Positions 42,950 through 55,134 of a DNA stretch of 64,000 nucleotides are shown here, in pieces. The translations under genes and the position numbers were made by a program. Each line of letters opens with the position of its first letter. Position 1 is the first letter of the stretch. The notes below the pieces were generated by a model. That model saw only the letters and a list, made by a program, of their open reading frames with translations, ran no database searches and was not told the DNA's origin. Location: NCBI GenBank assembly GCA_913056125.1, contig CAJXNC010000003.1:1-64000 (forward strand), written 5' to 3'. This DNA is from an uncultured Altererythrobacter sp. GTDB taxonomy: Bacteria > Pseudomonadota > Alphaproteobacteria > Sphingomonadales > Sphingomonadaceae.

Positions 42950-43510
42950 ATGGCCGATTTTGCGCGCCTGAATGATTTGATCGCTGCCGAGACCGAAGCC
43001 CTCGGTTTCGAACTCGTGCGCGTGAAGATGACGGGTTCGGGCGAGGAGCGCACGCTGCAGATCATGGCCGAGGATCCAGCAACCGGCCAGATGATCATGG
43101 AACAATGTGCCACGCTGTCGCGCGCGATCTCGGCAAAGATCGACGAGGTCGAGGAAGCGGGCGAGGAGCTGATCGAGGGCGCCTATTTGCTCGAAGTCTC
43201 AAGTCCCGGCATCGACCGCCCGCTGACCCGTCCGAAGGATTACGCCAACTGGGTAGGACACGAAGCAAAGATCGCGCTGGCCGAGAAGATCGGCGATTTG
43301 CGCAATCTGCGTGGCGAGCTGCTCGGCATCGATGGCGAGAATGTCTCGTTAATGGATAGCAAGGCGGGTGAGGTTTGCGTCCCGCTCGCGAATATTCATT
43401 CGGCCCAGCTTGTCTTGACTGACAAGCTGATCGCCGCCACTCAGCCGCTCGACATGAGCGGTGCCGAAGAAATCGAAGAAACAACCGAAGAAGAAAAGGC
43501 TGACGACTGA
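42950..43510 (+). CDS. rimP: Ribosome maturation factor RimP
   Basis: 186 residues. RimP N-domain starts MADFARLNDLIAAETEALGFELVRV and the C-terminal SH3-like domain carries EVSSPGIDRPLTRPKDY. It assists 30S subunit maturation. The ATG at 42950 with GGAG 5 bases before was chosen; the longer in-frame version has no family similarity. It overlaps the nusA start (TGATGG), opening the rimP-nusA-ylxR-infB operon. Confidence 0.95.
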   Translation: MADFARLNDLIAAETEALGFELVRVKMTGSGEERTLQIMAEDPATGQMIMEQCATLSRAISAKIDEVEEAGEELIEGAYLLEVSSPGIDRPLTRPKDYANWVGHEAKIALAEKIGDLRNLRGELLGIDGENVSLMDSKAGEVCVPLANIHSAQLVLTDKLIAATQPLDMSGAEEIEETTEEEKADD

Positions 43511-45159
43511 TGGCCAGTCCCATTTCCGCTAACAAGGCAGAACTGCTCGCGATCGCCAATGCGGTCGCCTCGGAGAAGATGATCGACAAGGCGATCGTCA
43601 TCGAGGCGATGGAAGAAGCGATCCAGAAGGCGGCACGTGCCCGCTATGGCGCGGAAAACGATATCCGCGCGAAGCTCGATCCGATGACGGGCGATCTGCG
43701 CTTGTGGCGCGTTGTCGAAGTGGTCGAGGAAGTCGAAGACTACTTCAAGCAGGTCGATCTCAAGGCTGCCGAGAAGCTCCAGCCGGGCGCTGCCATCGGC
43801 GATTTCATTGTCGATCCGCTGCCGCCGGTCGATCTCGGACGTATCGACGCGCAGAGTGCCAAGCAGGTGATCTTCCAGAAGGTCCGCGATGCCGAGCGCG
43901 AGCGTCAGTACGAAGAATTCAAGGACCGCGCGGGCGAAGTCATCACCGGTGTGATCAAGTCGGTCGAATTCGGCCATGTGATCGTCAATCTCGGCCGCGC
44001 CGAGGGCGTGATCCGCCGCGACCAGCAGATCCCTCGTGAAGCCGCGCGTGTCGGCGAGCGCGTGCGTGCGCTGATCATGAAGGTGGAGCGCAACAATCGC
44101 GGTCCGCAGATCTTCCTCAGCCGCGCACATCCCGAATTCATGAAGAAGCTGTTCGCGCAGGAAGTGCCGGAAATCTACGATGGCATCATCGAGATCAAGG
44201 CCGCCGCCCGCGATCCGGGCAGCCGCGCCAAGATCGGCGTGATCAGCCACGATTCCTCGATCGACCCGGTCGGCGCCTGTGTCGGCATGAAGGGTAGCCG
44301 TGTGCAGGCAGTCGTGCAGGAACTTCAAGGTGAGAAAATCGACATCATCCCGTGGTCGGAAGACACCGCTACCTTCGTCGTTAACGCGCTGCAGCCGGCA
44401 ACGGTCAGCCGCGTGGTGCTGGACGAGGATGAGGGCCGCATCGAAGTCGTGGTTCCGGACGACCAGCTTTCGCTCGCCATCGGCCGCCGCGGCCAGAACG
44501 TCCGCCTCGCCAGCCAGCTGACCGAGAGCCAGATCGACATCATGACCGAGGAAGAAGCCTCGGAGAAGCGCAGCAAGGAATTTGCCGAACGCTCCAAGAT
44601 GTTTGAGGAAGAGCTCGACGTGGACGAGACGCTGTCGCAGCTGCTCGTCGCCGAAGGCTTCGCCGAGCTCGAGGAAGTCGCCTATGTCGAACTGGCCGAA
44701 CTGGCCAGCATCGAAGGCTTCGACGAAGAACTGGCCGAAGAGCTGCAGAGCCGCGCGCAGGAGGCCCTCGAACGCCAGGAGGCCGCCTATCGCGAGGCTC
44801 GCCGCGAGCTTGGCGTCGAGGACGCTCTTGCGGAAATCCCGCACCTGACCGAGGAAATGCTCGTCGTGCTGGGCAAGGCCGGCATCAAGGATCTCGACGA
44901 CCTCGCTGACCTGGCAACCGACGAACTGATCGCCAAGAAGCGCGAAGCGCCGCGTCGCCGTGGCGATGGTCCGCCGCTGCGTCGTCCGCAGCGCCAGGAA
45001 GACAAGGGCGGCGTGCTCGGCGCCTTCGGTCTCTCCGAGGAGCAGGGCAATGAGATTATCATGGCCGCTCGCGCGCACTGGTTCGAGGACGAGGAAGAGG
45101 CTGCCCCGGCTGCCGATGCCCAAGCAGAGGAGGCCGCTGATGCGGAATCCTCGCAATGA
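43510..45159 (+). CDS. nusA: Transcription termination/antitermination factor NusA
   Basis: 549 residues. NusA N-domain (about 1-125), S1 domain (about 135-200, [27 protein letters not shown]), two KH domains (about 210-345, [21 protein letters not shown] and [18 protein letters not shown]) and C-terminal helix-hairpin-helix repeats (about 390-490). It controls pausing and termination by RNA polymerase. Ends with an acidic Ala/Glu-rich tail and overlaps the YlxR gene by 20 bases. Confidence 0.97.
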   Translation: MASPISANKAELLAIANAVASEKMIDKAIVIEAMEEAIQKAARARYGAENDIRAKLDPMTGDLRLWRVVEVVEEVEDYFKQVDLKAAEKLQPGAAIGDFIVDPLPPVDLGRIDAQSAKQVIFQKVRDAERERQYEEFKDRAGEVITGVIKSVEFGHVIVNLGRAEGVIRRDQQIPREAARVGERVRALIMKVERNNRGPQIFLSRAHPEFMKKLFAQEVPEIYDGIIEIKAAARDPGSRAKIGVISHDSSIDPVGACVGMKGSRVQAVVQELQGEKIDIIPWSEDTATFVVNALQPATVSRVVLDEDEGRIEVVVPDDQLSLAIGRRGQNVRLASQLTESQIDIMTEEEASEKRSKEFAERSKMFEEELDVDETLSQLLVAEGFAELEEVAYVELAELASIEGFDEELAEELQSRAQEALERQEAAYREARRELGVEDALAEIPHLTEEMLVVLGKAGIKDLDDLADLATDELIAKKREAPRRRGDGPPLRRPQRQEDKGGVLGAFGLSEEQGNEIIMAARAHWFEDEEEAAPAADAQAEEAADAESSQ

Positions 45160-45874
45160 GCCGCTAGGTTCCAGCAGATCCGGCAAGAAGGGCGGGGCGG
45201 CTGACGCTCCCGAACGCCGCTGCGTGCTTTCCGGCAGGACCTCCTGCCGCGACGACCTCTTGCGCCTCGCGCTTTCGCCCGATGGCGAAGTCCTGCCCGA
45301 TGCCCTGGCGCGTGCGCCGGGTCGCGGGGCGTGGATCGGCGTCTCCAAGGCGGAACTGGTAGAAGCGCTCGAGAGTGGAAGGCTGAAAGGCGCGCTGGCA
45401 CGAGCCTTTAAGGGAGGTGTCCGGCACATCCCGGAGGACCTGCCTGAATTGACCGAAAATGCCCTGCGCCGATCCTTTGCCGAAAGGCTGGGACTCGAAA
45501 TGCGCAGTGGTCGTCTTATCTTGGGGTCCGACAGGATCGCCAATGAAGCGCGGATGGGGAAGATTGCCGCGCTCTACCATGCCAGCGATGCCAGCGAAGA
45601 CGGTGCGCGAAAGCTCGACCAGGCCTGGCGCGTGGGCATGGACAAGGAAGGCAGTGGTTTGCAAGGCGAACGCCTGCCACTGGACCGCGCGGGCCTGTCT
45701 GTGGCATTGGGCCGCGACAATGTAGTCCACCTGGCGTTGACCGATCAGGCATCGGCGCAGCGGGTTTCCGTTCCGCTGAGGCGCCTGCAAACCTTTCTTG
45801 GGGCCGGTGAAGCGGCCGATGAGTGCGGTGACGTGGTGGTAGGTGCTGCTCGCGAAGCAGCAGCGAATAATTGA
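45140..45874 (+). CDS. YlxR/DUF448 RNA-binding protein fused to an L7Ae-like domain
   Basis: 244 residues. N-terminal YlxR domain about 19-95 (APERRCVLSGRTSCRDDLLRLAL, GRGAWIGVSKAEL). The C-terminal part (about 110-200, ENALRRSFAERLGLEMRSGRLILGSD and following) resembles an L7Ae/L30e-like domain. It overlaps the nusA end and has GAGGAGG 6 bases before the ATG. The place between nusA and infB is the usual one. Confidence 0.85.
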   Translation: MRNPRNEPLGSSRSGKKGGAADAPERRCVLSGRTSCRDDLLRLALSPDGEVLPDALARAPGRGAWIGVSKAELVEALESGRLKGALARAFKGGVRHIPEDLPELTENALRRSFAERLGLEMRSGRLILGSDRIANEARMGKIAALYHASDASEDGARKLDQAWRVGMDKEGSGLQGERLPLDRAGLSVALGRDNVVHLALTDQASAQRVSVPLRRLQTFLGAGEAADECGDVVVGAAREAAANN

Positions 45875-45897
45875 ATTTGAAGGATTAATTGAGGCGT

Positions 45898-48429
<2,532 letters not shown>

Positions 48430-48443
48430 GGCTGCAATAGCGT

Positions 48444-48983
48444 ATGACCCGCTATTGCGCCTTCTTCGCCAGCATGAATGTCGGTGGCAATCGACTGCTG
48501 ATGACCGATCTGCGCGAGGCGCTCGAACGCGAGGAGCTGGAGGACGTCGAAACCGTTGTCGCCAGCGGGAACGTGCTGTTCTCTTTCGACGAGCGCCCGA
48601 CGGACGGACTGTCCGAAATGCTTGCCTTCATCGTGAAGGACCGTTTCGGCTTCGACACCTTTGCCGCAGTGCGTAATGCGGAGGAGGTGCGTTCAGCGAT
48701 CGAGGACAATCCGTTCAGTAAGGGCGGCGAGGACAAATTCGTCCATACGCTGTTCCTTGATGGCGAAGTGGATCCGGATCAGTTCAAGGTCATGCTGGCT
48801 GCTTACGAGGGGCGCGGACCCGAGAGGATCGCCATGGGGCCGCGCTGCCTCTATATCGACTATGTTGAAGGCGTCGGCACCAGCAGGCTGACCAGTGCAT
48901 TTATGGAGCGCAAGCTCGACCGCCGCGGCACGGCACGCAATATCAATTCGCTGCGGCGCATATTGGAGAAAATGGAAGGCTGA
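48444..48983 (+). CDS. DUF1697 protein
   Basis: 179 residues. Begins [45 protein letters not shown], the DUF1697 signature. Function unknown. It lies in the infB-rbfA interval 15 bases after infB and 3 before rbfA, so it is co-transcribed with translation genes. Confidence 0.88.
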   Translation: MTRYCAFFASMNVGGNRLLMTDLREALEREELEDVETVVASGNVLFSFDERPTDGLSEMLAFIVKDRFGFDTFAAVRNAEEVRSAIEDNPFSKGGEDKFVHTLFLDGEVDPDQFKVMLAAYEGRGPERIAMGPRCLYIDYVEGVGTSRLTSAFMERKLDRRGTARNINSLRRILEKMEG

Positions 48984-48985
48984 TT

Positions 48986-49387
48986 ATGGCCCGTCACTCG
49001 CAACCCGAAGACCAGTCCGTCCGCCTGCTCAAGGTGGGTGAGCGGGTGCGCCATATCCTGTCAGAGCTGCTTGCGCGGCAGGAAGCGCATGACGATGTGC
49101 TGTCCGCCCATACGGTCAGCGTCACCGAGGTGCGCATGTCGCCCGATCTCAGGCAGGCGAAAGCCTATGTGAAGCCGCTTCTGGGCGAAGACGAAGCAAC
49201 GGTACTCAAGGCTCTTCAGACCAATACCGCCTTCTTCCAGCGCGAAGTCGCCAAGCGCCTCGGCCTCAAATTCGCGCCGAAGCTGCAATTCCGCAGTGAC
49301 GAGAGCTTCGACGAGGCCAGCCGGATCGAACAATTGCTCGACGATCCGCGCGTGGCACGCGACCTCGATCATGATGATGAGGACTAG
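48986..49387 (+). CDS. rbfA: 30S ribosome-binding factor A
   Basis: 133 residues. The conserved pattern [20 protein letters not shown], with [17 protein letters not shown] and [35 protein letters not shown], defines RbfA. It is needed for cold-sensitive 16S end maturation. The start is 3 bases after the DUF1697 stop. Ends with an acidic tail. Confidence 0.95.
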   Translation: MARHSQPEDQSVRLLKVGERVRHILSELLARQEAHDDVLSAHTVSVTEVRMSPDLRQAKAYVKPLLGEDEATVLKALQTNTAFFQREVAKRLGLKFAPKLQFRSDESFDEASRIEQLLDDPRVARDLDHDDED

Positions 49388-49420
49388 GCGAAAGGCCCTT
49401 CCGCCTCCATCTAGGCGTCC

Positions 49421-50104
49421 ATGAGCGAAACAATTTCCCTTATCCTCGTGCTGGTACCGGCACTGGTCATTGCCATCGTGTTCCACGAAGTGGCGCATGG
49501 CTATGTTGCCAAAATGCTGGGAGATAACACGGCCAGCATGATGGGCCGGCTGAGCCTCAACCCGATCCGTCACATCGATCCGGTGGGAACGCTGCTGGTT
49601 CCCGGCGCAATGGCTTTGGTTGGTGGACCGATCTTCGGCTGGGCCAAGCCCGTGCCGGTGGTCAAGAACAGGCTCGACAATCCGCGCTTCGGAATGATGG
49701 CCGTTGCGGCGGCAGGGCCGGGCATGAACCTGGTTCTGGCACTGGTCGGGGCAACGGCGCTCGGCCTCTTCGCGCCCATGTTGGGCATCGGGATTGGGGC
49801 AGAACCGGGAATTGTCGCGCAGGGGATCTACTACTTCATCCTGATCAATGTCTTCCTGGCAGTGTTCAACCTCTTGCCGATTCCGCCATTCGACGGATCG
49901 CATATCGTCGAGGGCCTTCTTCCTCCTCCGCTGGCCCGCAAGTATGAACGGCTTCGGCCCTATGGCATGCTGCTCTTTTTCGCGCTGGTGGCCGCGGTCT
50001 GGTTCGCGCCCGACCTCGACATCCTCGGCAATACGATTGGCGTGCCCGTATTCTGGTTGATGGAACGCTATATCGAGCTGGCCGGGTTCATCGCCGGCGA
50101 ATGA
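49421..50104 (+). CDS. Site-2-protease-family membrane metallopeptidase (M50)
   Basis: 227 residues with about five membrane helices. The zinc site is HEVAHGYVA (HExxH) in the first helix. The third ligand region is LPIPPFDGSHI, a LDG-like motif. GWAKPVPVV and the arrangement match short FtsH-less S2P-type proteases with no PDZ domain. It cuts membrane-embedded substrates, target unknown. It overlaps the truB start (ATGA at 50101). Confidence 0.88.
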   Translation: MSETISLILVLVPALVIAIVFHEVAHGYVAKMLGDNTASMMGRLSLNPIRHIDPVGTLLVPGAMALVGGPIFGWAKPVPVVKNRLDNPRFGMMAVAAAGPGMNLVLALVGATALGLFAPMLGIGIGAEPGIVAQGIYYFILINVFLAVFNLLPIPPFDGSHIVEGLLPPPLARKYERLRPYGMLLFFALVAAVWFAPDLDILGNTIGVPVFWLMERYIELAGFIAGE

Positions 50105-51093
50105 AACAGTCCAACCCCCATGGCTGGCTGATCCTCGACAAGCCGCGCGGGCTTGGCTCGACACAGGCTGTCGGCGCCGTGAAGCGGAATCTGCGCGAGG
50201 CCGGATATGGCCCAAAGACGAAAGATATGCCCAAGGTGGGTCATGGCGGCACGCTCGATCCGCTGGCCGAGGGTGTGCTGCCCATCGCGCTGGGTGAGGC
50301 GACCAAGCTCTGTGGGCGCATGCTCGACAGCGACAAGGTCTACGAGTTCACGATCCAGTTCGGCGAGGAGACCGATACGCTGGATGCCGAAGGAGACGTG
50401 GTGCAGACCTCCGACCATCGCCCTCCCATCGCTGCCGTCGCCGCGATCTGCGAACATTTCACCGGCCCGATCGAGCAGGTGCCGCCAGCCTATTCTGCCG
50501 TGAAGGTGGGCGGCAAGCGCGCTTATGAGCGGGCGCGGGCAGGCGAAGAGGTGGAGATGAAGACCCGCTCGGTCATTGTGCATTCTCTCGGACTGGCAGG
50601 CGGCGGGGACTTCGCGCAGATCGATTCCGCCTTTGCCACCACTGCCGGGCGACCCGATCCTTACGACCCTTCCGCCCCGCTCGAACTGGCGGATAGCGTT
50701 ACACTGGTGGCGCATGTCTCCAAAGGCACCTATATACGCAGCCTGGCGCGCGATATTGCCCATGCGCTGGGGACAGTCGGCCACGTCACATTCCTGCGGC
50801 GGATCAAGGCCGGCCCGTTCACCGAAAACCAAGCGATTTCGCTGGACAAACTGAACGAAATCGGCAAGGGGGCGCCCCTTGAAGATCAACTCCTGCCGCT
50901 TGAGGCAGGGCTGGACGGCATCCCGGCCCTGATACTCGATCCGGAAAGTGCGCAGGCGGTCCGACAGGGCCGGATCATTTCCGGATTGCCCCAACCGGAC
51001 GGGCTCTATTTTGCGAAGCTGGCCGATGTGCCGGTCGCGCTGATGGAGATTTCGGACGGTACGGCCAAGGTCGTGCGGGGCTTTAACGTCTAA
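50101..51093 (+). CDS. truB: tRNA pseudouridine-55 synthase
   Basis: 330 residues. N-terminal GWLILDKPRGLGSTQAV and the catalytic-Asp segment GHGGTLDPLAEGVLPIALGEATKL. The C-terminal part contains AHVSKGTYIRSLARDIAHALG. It modifies U55 of the T-loop in tRNA. It starts within the stop of the M50 protease gene (ATGA). Confidence 0.96.
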   Translation: MKQSNPHGWLILDKPRGLGSTQAVGAVKRNLREAGYGPKTKDMPKVGHGGTLDPLAEGVLPIALGEATKLCGRMLDSDKVYEFTIQFGEETDTLDAEGDVVQTSDHRPPIAAVAAICEHFTGPIEQVPPAYSAVKVGGKRAYERARAGEEVEMKTRSVIVHSLGLAGGGDFAQIDSAFATTAGRPDPYDPSAPLELADSVTLVAHVSKGTYIRSLARDIAHALGTVGHVTFLRRIKAGPFTENQAISLDKLNEIGKGAPLEDQLLPLEAGLDGIPALILDPESAQAVRQGRIISGLPQPDGLYFAKLADVPVALMEISDGTAKVVRGFNV

Positions 51094-51117
51094 AGATGCT
51101 GCGAAAGGTTTGAAAAC

Positions 51118-51387
51118 ATGTCGGTTACTGCCGAAAAGAAGACTGAGATCATCAAGGACAACGCCCAGGCAAAGGGCGATACCGGTTCGCCGGAAGTGCA
51201 GGTCGCCATCCTGACCGAGCGCATCCGCAACCTGACCGAGCACTTCAAGGACCACCACAAGGACAACCATTCGCGTCGTGGCCTGCTCAAGATGGTCAAC
51301 AAGCGCCGCAGCCTGCTCGCCTATCTCAAGAGCAAGGATGTGGAGCGCTACAACGCCCTGATCCAGAAGCTGGGTCTGCGTAAGTAA
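51118..51387 (+). CDS. rpsO: Ribosomal protein S15
   Basis: 89 residues, complete for bS15 (S15 family): [40 protein letters not shown] with the C-terminal [27 protein letters not shown]. It binds 16S rRNA helix h22 and is an early assembly protein. It precedes pnp, as in most bacteria, with a terminator-like hairpin between. Confidence 0.97.
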   Translation: MSVTAEKKTEIIKDNAQAKGDTGSPEVQVAILTERIRNLTEHFKDHHKDNHSRRGLLKMVNKRRSLLAYLKSKDVERYNALIQKLGLRK

Positions 51388-51399
51388 GAGTTTTCCGGA

Positions 51400-51424
51400 G
51401 CGGCCCCATGCGGGCCGCTTCGTT
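51400..51424 (+). terminator. Terminator-like hairpin after rpsO
   Basis: GCGGCCC (51400-51406) pairs with GGGCCGC (51412-51418) around CATGC, followed by TTCGTTT. Partial termination before pnp is likely, since such hairpins between rpsO and pnp also serve as processing sites. Confidence 0.75.
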
Positions 51425-51566
51425 TATCGGGTATCCTTCGCAATTCGGTGAAGGGGCCTTCAGGGGTTCACAAAAGGCCCCTAACCGGACCGGGACGGTA
51501 TTCCCCGGCAGCAAACCCCGCGCGAAAGCATTTGGGCAATAGGGCCCGCGGGATCGAAGGATAAAT

Positions 51567-53876
51567 ATGTTCGACACGAAAACTGTATCGCTGGAGTGGG
51601 GCGGAAAGACCCTCACTCTGGAAACGGGCCGCATTGCCCGCCAGGCCGATGGTGCCGTACTGGCCACCTATGGCGAAACTGTCGTTCTTTGCGCGGTTAC
51701 TGCTGCAAAGAAGGTCAAGGACGGGCAGGACTTCTTCCCGCTCACCGTCCACTATCAGGAAAAATTCTCCTCCGCGGGTCGTATCCCGGGTGGTTTCTTC
51801 AAGCGCGAACGCGGTGCGACCGAAAAGGAAACGCTCACCAGCCGCCTGATCGACCGTCCGATCCGTCCGCTGTTCCCCGAAGGTTTCTACAACGAAATCA
51901 ACGTTATCTGCCAGGTCCTCTCCTATGATGGCGAGACCGAGGCCGATGTTGTCGCGATGGTGGCAGCCTCTGCCGCGCTGACCATTTCCGGCGTTCCCTT
52001 CATGGGCCCGATCGGCGGCTGCCGCGTCGGCTACATCGATGGCGAGTATGTCCTCAACCCGAAGCAGGAAACTGCGCTGGAAGAAGGCCGTCTCGACCTG
52101 ATGGTGGCTGCCACGCAGGAAGCCGTGATGATGGTCGAATCCGAAGCCAAGGAGCTTACGGAAGACGAGATGCTCGGCGCGGTCATGTTCGCGCATGACG
52201 AGTGCAAGAAGGTCGTTGGCGCGATCGTCGAGCTGGCCGAGCAGGCCGCCAAGGCTCCGTGGGAAATCGACACTTCCGATGACGCTTCGGCAATCAAGGA
52301 AGAGCTTCGCGGCGTGGTCGGCGACGACATCGCCGCGGCCTACAAGCTGACCGACAAGTCGGCCCGCTCGGACGCGCTCAATGCCGCCCGCGCCAAGGCC
52401 AAGGAAAAGTATGCCGAGGCCGACGGCCAGACGCAGATGACTGCCGGCAAGGCCGTCAAGAAGCTCGAAGCCGAGATCGTTCGCGGTGCCATCCTCAAGG
52501 ACGGCCAGCGTATCGACGGCCGCGCGCTCGACCAGGTTCGCCCGATCGAGAGCATGGTCGGCTTCCTGCCGCGTACGCATGGTTCGGCGCTGTTCACGCG
52601 CGGTGAAACGCAGGCCATCTGCACCACCACGCTGGGCACCAAGGACTCCGAGCAGATGATCGACGGCCTCGACGGCCTGACCTATTCGAACTTCATGCTG
52701 CACTATAACTTCCCGCCCTATTCGGTGGGCGAAGTGGGCCGCTTCGGCGCGCCGGGCCGTCGCGAGATCGGCCATGGCAAGCTGGCATGGCGTGCGCTGC
52801 ACCCCGTCCTGCCCGACCGTGAGGACTTCCCCTACACGATCCGCATCCTGTCCGACATCACCGAGTCCAACGGCTCGAGCTCGATGGCGACCGTGTGCGG
52901 CGGCTGCCTGTCCATGATGGATGCCGGTGTTCCGATCGAACGCCCGGTTTCGGGTATTGCCATGGGACTGATCCTCGAAGGCGATGACTTTGCCGTGCTG
53001 TCCGACATCCTGGGTGACGAAGATCACCTGGGCGACATGGACTTCAAGGTGGCCGGTTCGGAAGCGGGCATCACCTCGCTCCAGATGGACATCAAGATTG
53101 CCGGCATCACCAAGGAAATCATGGCCAAGGCGCTTGAGCAGGCGAAAGCCGGCCGTGCGCACATCCTTGGCGAAATGAACAAGGCTCTGGGTTCTGCCCG
53201 CACCGAGCTTTCCGAGCATGCCCCGCGCATCGTGACCATGCAGATCGACAAGTCGAAGATCCGCGACGTCATCGGTACGGGCGGCAAGGTGATCCGCGAA
53301 ATCGTGGCCGAGACCGGTGCCAAGGTCGATATCGACGACGAAGGCCTGATCAAGATTTCCTCCAGCGACAACAGCCAGATCGAAGCCGCCAAGGCTTGGA
53401 TCGAAGGTATTGTCGAGGAAGCCGAAGTCGGCAAGATCTACACTGGCAAGGTCGTCAACATCGTCGACTTCGGTGCCTTCGTGAACTTCATGGGTGGCAA
53501 GGATGGTCTCGTCCACGTGTCCGAAATGAAGAACGAACGTGTCGAGAAGCCGACTGACGTCGTTTCCGAAGGCCAGGAAGTGAAGGTCAAGGTCCTCGAG
53601 ATCGACAATCGCGGCAAGGTCCGCCTGTCGATGCGCGTGGTAGACCAGGAAACCGGCGAAGAGCTGGAAGACACCCGTCCGCCGCGCGAACCGCGCGGCG
53701 ACAAGGGTGGACGTGGCGGCGATCGCCGTGGCCCGCGTGGCGACCGTGGTGGTCGTGGCGGCGGTCGTGACCGTGGTCCGCGTCGCGATGGCGGCGGTGA
53801 TCGCGGTGGCGACAAGGGTGGCGACAATGGCGGGGGCAACCCCGATCACATGCCGGCCTTCCTCAAGGACGACTAA
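51567..53876 (+). CDS. pnp: Polynucleotide phosphorylase with a C-terminal Arg/Gly-rich extension
   Basis: 769 residues. Two RNase PH domains (about 1-230 and 310-555, with [24 protein letters not shown] and [18 protein letters not shown]) are followed by a KH domain (about 565-625, [25 protein letters not shown]) and an S1 domain (about 630-700, [20 protein letters not shown]). The tail (about 705-765) is an RGG-type run of Gly and Arg with repeated GGDR/GRGG units. It degrades RNA 3' to 5' with phosphate. The tail is unusually long and likely RNA-binding. Confidence 0.96.
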   Translation: MFDTKTVSLEWGGKTLTLETGRIARQADGAVLATYGETVVLCAVTAAKKVKDGQDFFPLTVHYQEKFSSAGRIPGGFFKRERGATEKETLTSRLIDRPIRPLFPEGFYNEINVICQVLSYDGETEADVVAMVAASAALTISGVPFMGPIGGCRVGYIDGEYVLNPKQETALEEGRLDLMVAATQEAVMMVESEAKELTEDEMLGAVMFAHDECKKVVGAIVELAEQAAKAPWEIDTSDDASAIKEELRGVVGDDIAAAYKLTDKSARSDALNAARAKAKEKYAEADGQTQMTAGKAVKKLEAEIVRGAILKDGQRIDGRALDQVRPIESMVGFLPRTHGSALFTRGETQAICTTTLGTKDSEQMIDGLDGLTYSNFMLHYNFPPYSVGEVGRFGAPGRREIGHGKLAWRALHPVLPDREDFPYTIRILSDITESNGSSSMATVCGGCLSMMDAGVPIERPVSGIAMGLILEGDDFAVLSDILGDEDHLGDMDFKVAGSEAGITSLQMDIKIAGITKEIMAKALEQAKAGRAHILGEMNKALGSARTELSEHAPRIVTMQIDKSKIRDVIGTGGKVIREIVAETGAKVDIDDEGLIKISSSDNSQIEAAKAWIEGIVEEAEVGKIYTGKVVNIVDFGAFVNFMGGKDGLVHVSEMKNERVEKPTDVVSEGQEVKVKVLEIDNRGKVRLSMRVVDQETGEELEDTRPPREPRGDKGGRGGDRRGPRGDRGGRGGGRDRGPRRDGGGDRGGDKGGDNGGGNPDHMPAFLKDD

Positions 53877-53886
53877 GCAGAATTGA

Positions 53887-53919
53887 AAGGCTCCGGACCG
53901 GTCAGGTTCGGGGCCTTTT
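53887..53919 (+). terminator. Terminator 1 after pnp
   Basis: AAGGCTCCGGACC (53887-53899) pairs with GGTTCGGGGCCTT (53905-53917) with two G-U pairs and a five-base loop, followed by TTTTC. It starts 10 bases after the pnp stop. Confidence 0.85.
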
Positions 53920-53936
53920 CTCCAAGCTGGGAGAGC

Positions 53937-53970
53937 GGGCCGCGGGGCGAAAGCTACCGCGGCCCTTTTT
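53937..53970 (+). terminator. Terminator 2 after pnp
   Basis: GGGCCGCGG (53937-53945) pairs with CCGCGGCCC (53957-53965), loop of 11 bases, followed by five T residues. A tandem second terminator closes the translation operon. Confidence 0.9.
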
Positions 53971-54039
53971 CTGTGCCGCCTATGTCAGGCCGTGTTAGGC
54001 TGCGTCCTTCGGAGTCGCAGAAGACAAGGGAGAAGGTCG

Positions 54040-55101
54040 ATGAGCGAGGAGATTGATTTCGGAAAAGTCGAGGCACTGGCCGGAAAGGTCATCGGCGATG
54101 TCGCCGGTGCGATGAGCGTGTTCATGGCGGTGCTGGGTGACAAGGCCAAGCTATTCGACCTGATGGACGGCAAGGGACCGCTGACGCTCGACCAGTTGGC
54201 CAAACTCTCGGGCATGAACGAGAAGTACCTTCACGAATGGCTCGGTTCGGTATCGGCCGCTGGCTATGTCTCCTTCGACCCGGAAGACGAGACTTTCGAG
54301 GTGACGCCAGAACAGGCGCTGATTTTCGGTCGCGAAGGACAGCCAGCCTGTATGCAGGGCTTCTTCGAGATCATCCTTTCGCAATTTGCAACGCATGAGA
54401 AGGCAGCCGAGATATTCATCTCTGGCGAGGGTAGGCCGTGGGACGATCACCTGCCATGCTGCTTCTGCGGTACCGACCGCTTCTTCCGCCCCGGCTATGC
54501 GGCGAATTTGGTCGAGAACTGGATTCCTTCGCTCGAAGGAGTCGACGCGAAGCTCAAGCAAGGTGCGAAGATCGCCGATATCGGCTGCGGTCACGGCACA
54601 TCGAGCGTGCTGATGGCACAGGCCTATCCCAATTCGACCGTGGTCGGCATCGATTTCCACGCGCCTTCGATCGAGGCGGCCAGGGCCAAGGCTGCCGAGG
54701 CTGGAGTAACCAATGTCGAGTTCATTGTTGCCAAGGCGCAGGACTATCCAGGGGATGGCTTCGACTTCGCCTGCATCTTCGATGCGCTGCACGACATGGG
54801 CGATCCGGTGGGTGCGGCAAAGCACATTCGTGAAACGCTGAAGGATGATGGCACCTTCATGCTGGTGGAGCCGATGGCAGGCGACACCATGGCCGAGAAC
54901 ATGAACCCTATGGGGCAGGTTTTCTATGCCGCTTCCTGCGTGGTCTGCACGCCGGCGTCGCTGGCGCAGGAAGTCGGGCTGGGGCTCGGTGCGCAGGCAG
55001 GCCAGAAGCGCCTGACCGAAGTGCTCAATGAAGCAGGCTTCGCCAATGTCCGGCGCGCGGCAGAAACGCCGACGAATATGGTGCTCGAAGTAACTGGCTA
55101 G
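54040..55101 (+). CDS. SAM-dependent methyltransferase with winged-helix N-terminal part
   Basis: 353 residues. N-terminal dimerisation/winged-helix-like part (about 10-110, LAKLSGMNEKYLHEWLGSVSAAGYVSFD). The Rossmann domain has IADIGCGHGTSSVLMAQAYP (SAM motif I) and IFDALHDMGDPVGAAKHIRE. It looks like an O-methyltransferase or a class with an acyl-carrier link; the substrate is unknown. GGGAGAAGG lies before the ATG. Confidence 0.85.
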   Translation: MSEEIDFGKVEALAGKVIGDVAGAMSVFMAVLGDKAKLFDLMDGKGPLTLDQLAKLSGMNEKYLHEWLGSVSAAGYVSFDPEDETFEVTPEQALIFGREGQPACMQGFFEIILSQFATHEKAAEIFISGEGRPWDDHLPCCFCGTDRFFRPGYAANLVENWIPSLEGVDAKLKQGAKIADIGCGHGTSSVLMAQAYPNSTVVGIDFHAPSIEAARAKAAEAGVTNVEFIVAKAQDYPGDGFDFACIFDALHDMGDPVGAAKHIRETLKDDGTFMLVEPMAGDTMAENMNPMGQVFYAASCVVCTPASLAQEVGLGLGAQAGQKRLTEVLNEAGFANVRRAAETPTNMVLEVTG

Positions 55102-55134
55102 GATTTGCAATATGGGCGGGACTGCATGTCCCGC

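Noticed and set aside
53690-53840. Repetitive GGC/CGT units in the pnp tail as a possible repeat array or CRISPR
   Set aside because: They encode Gly/Arg units in frame; there are no spacers or conserved repeat units.
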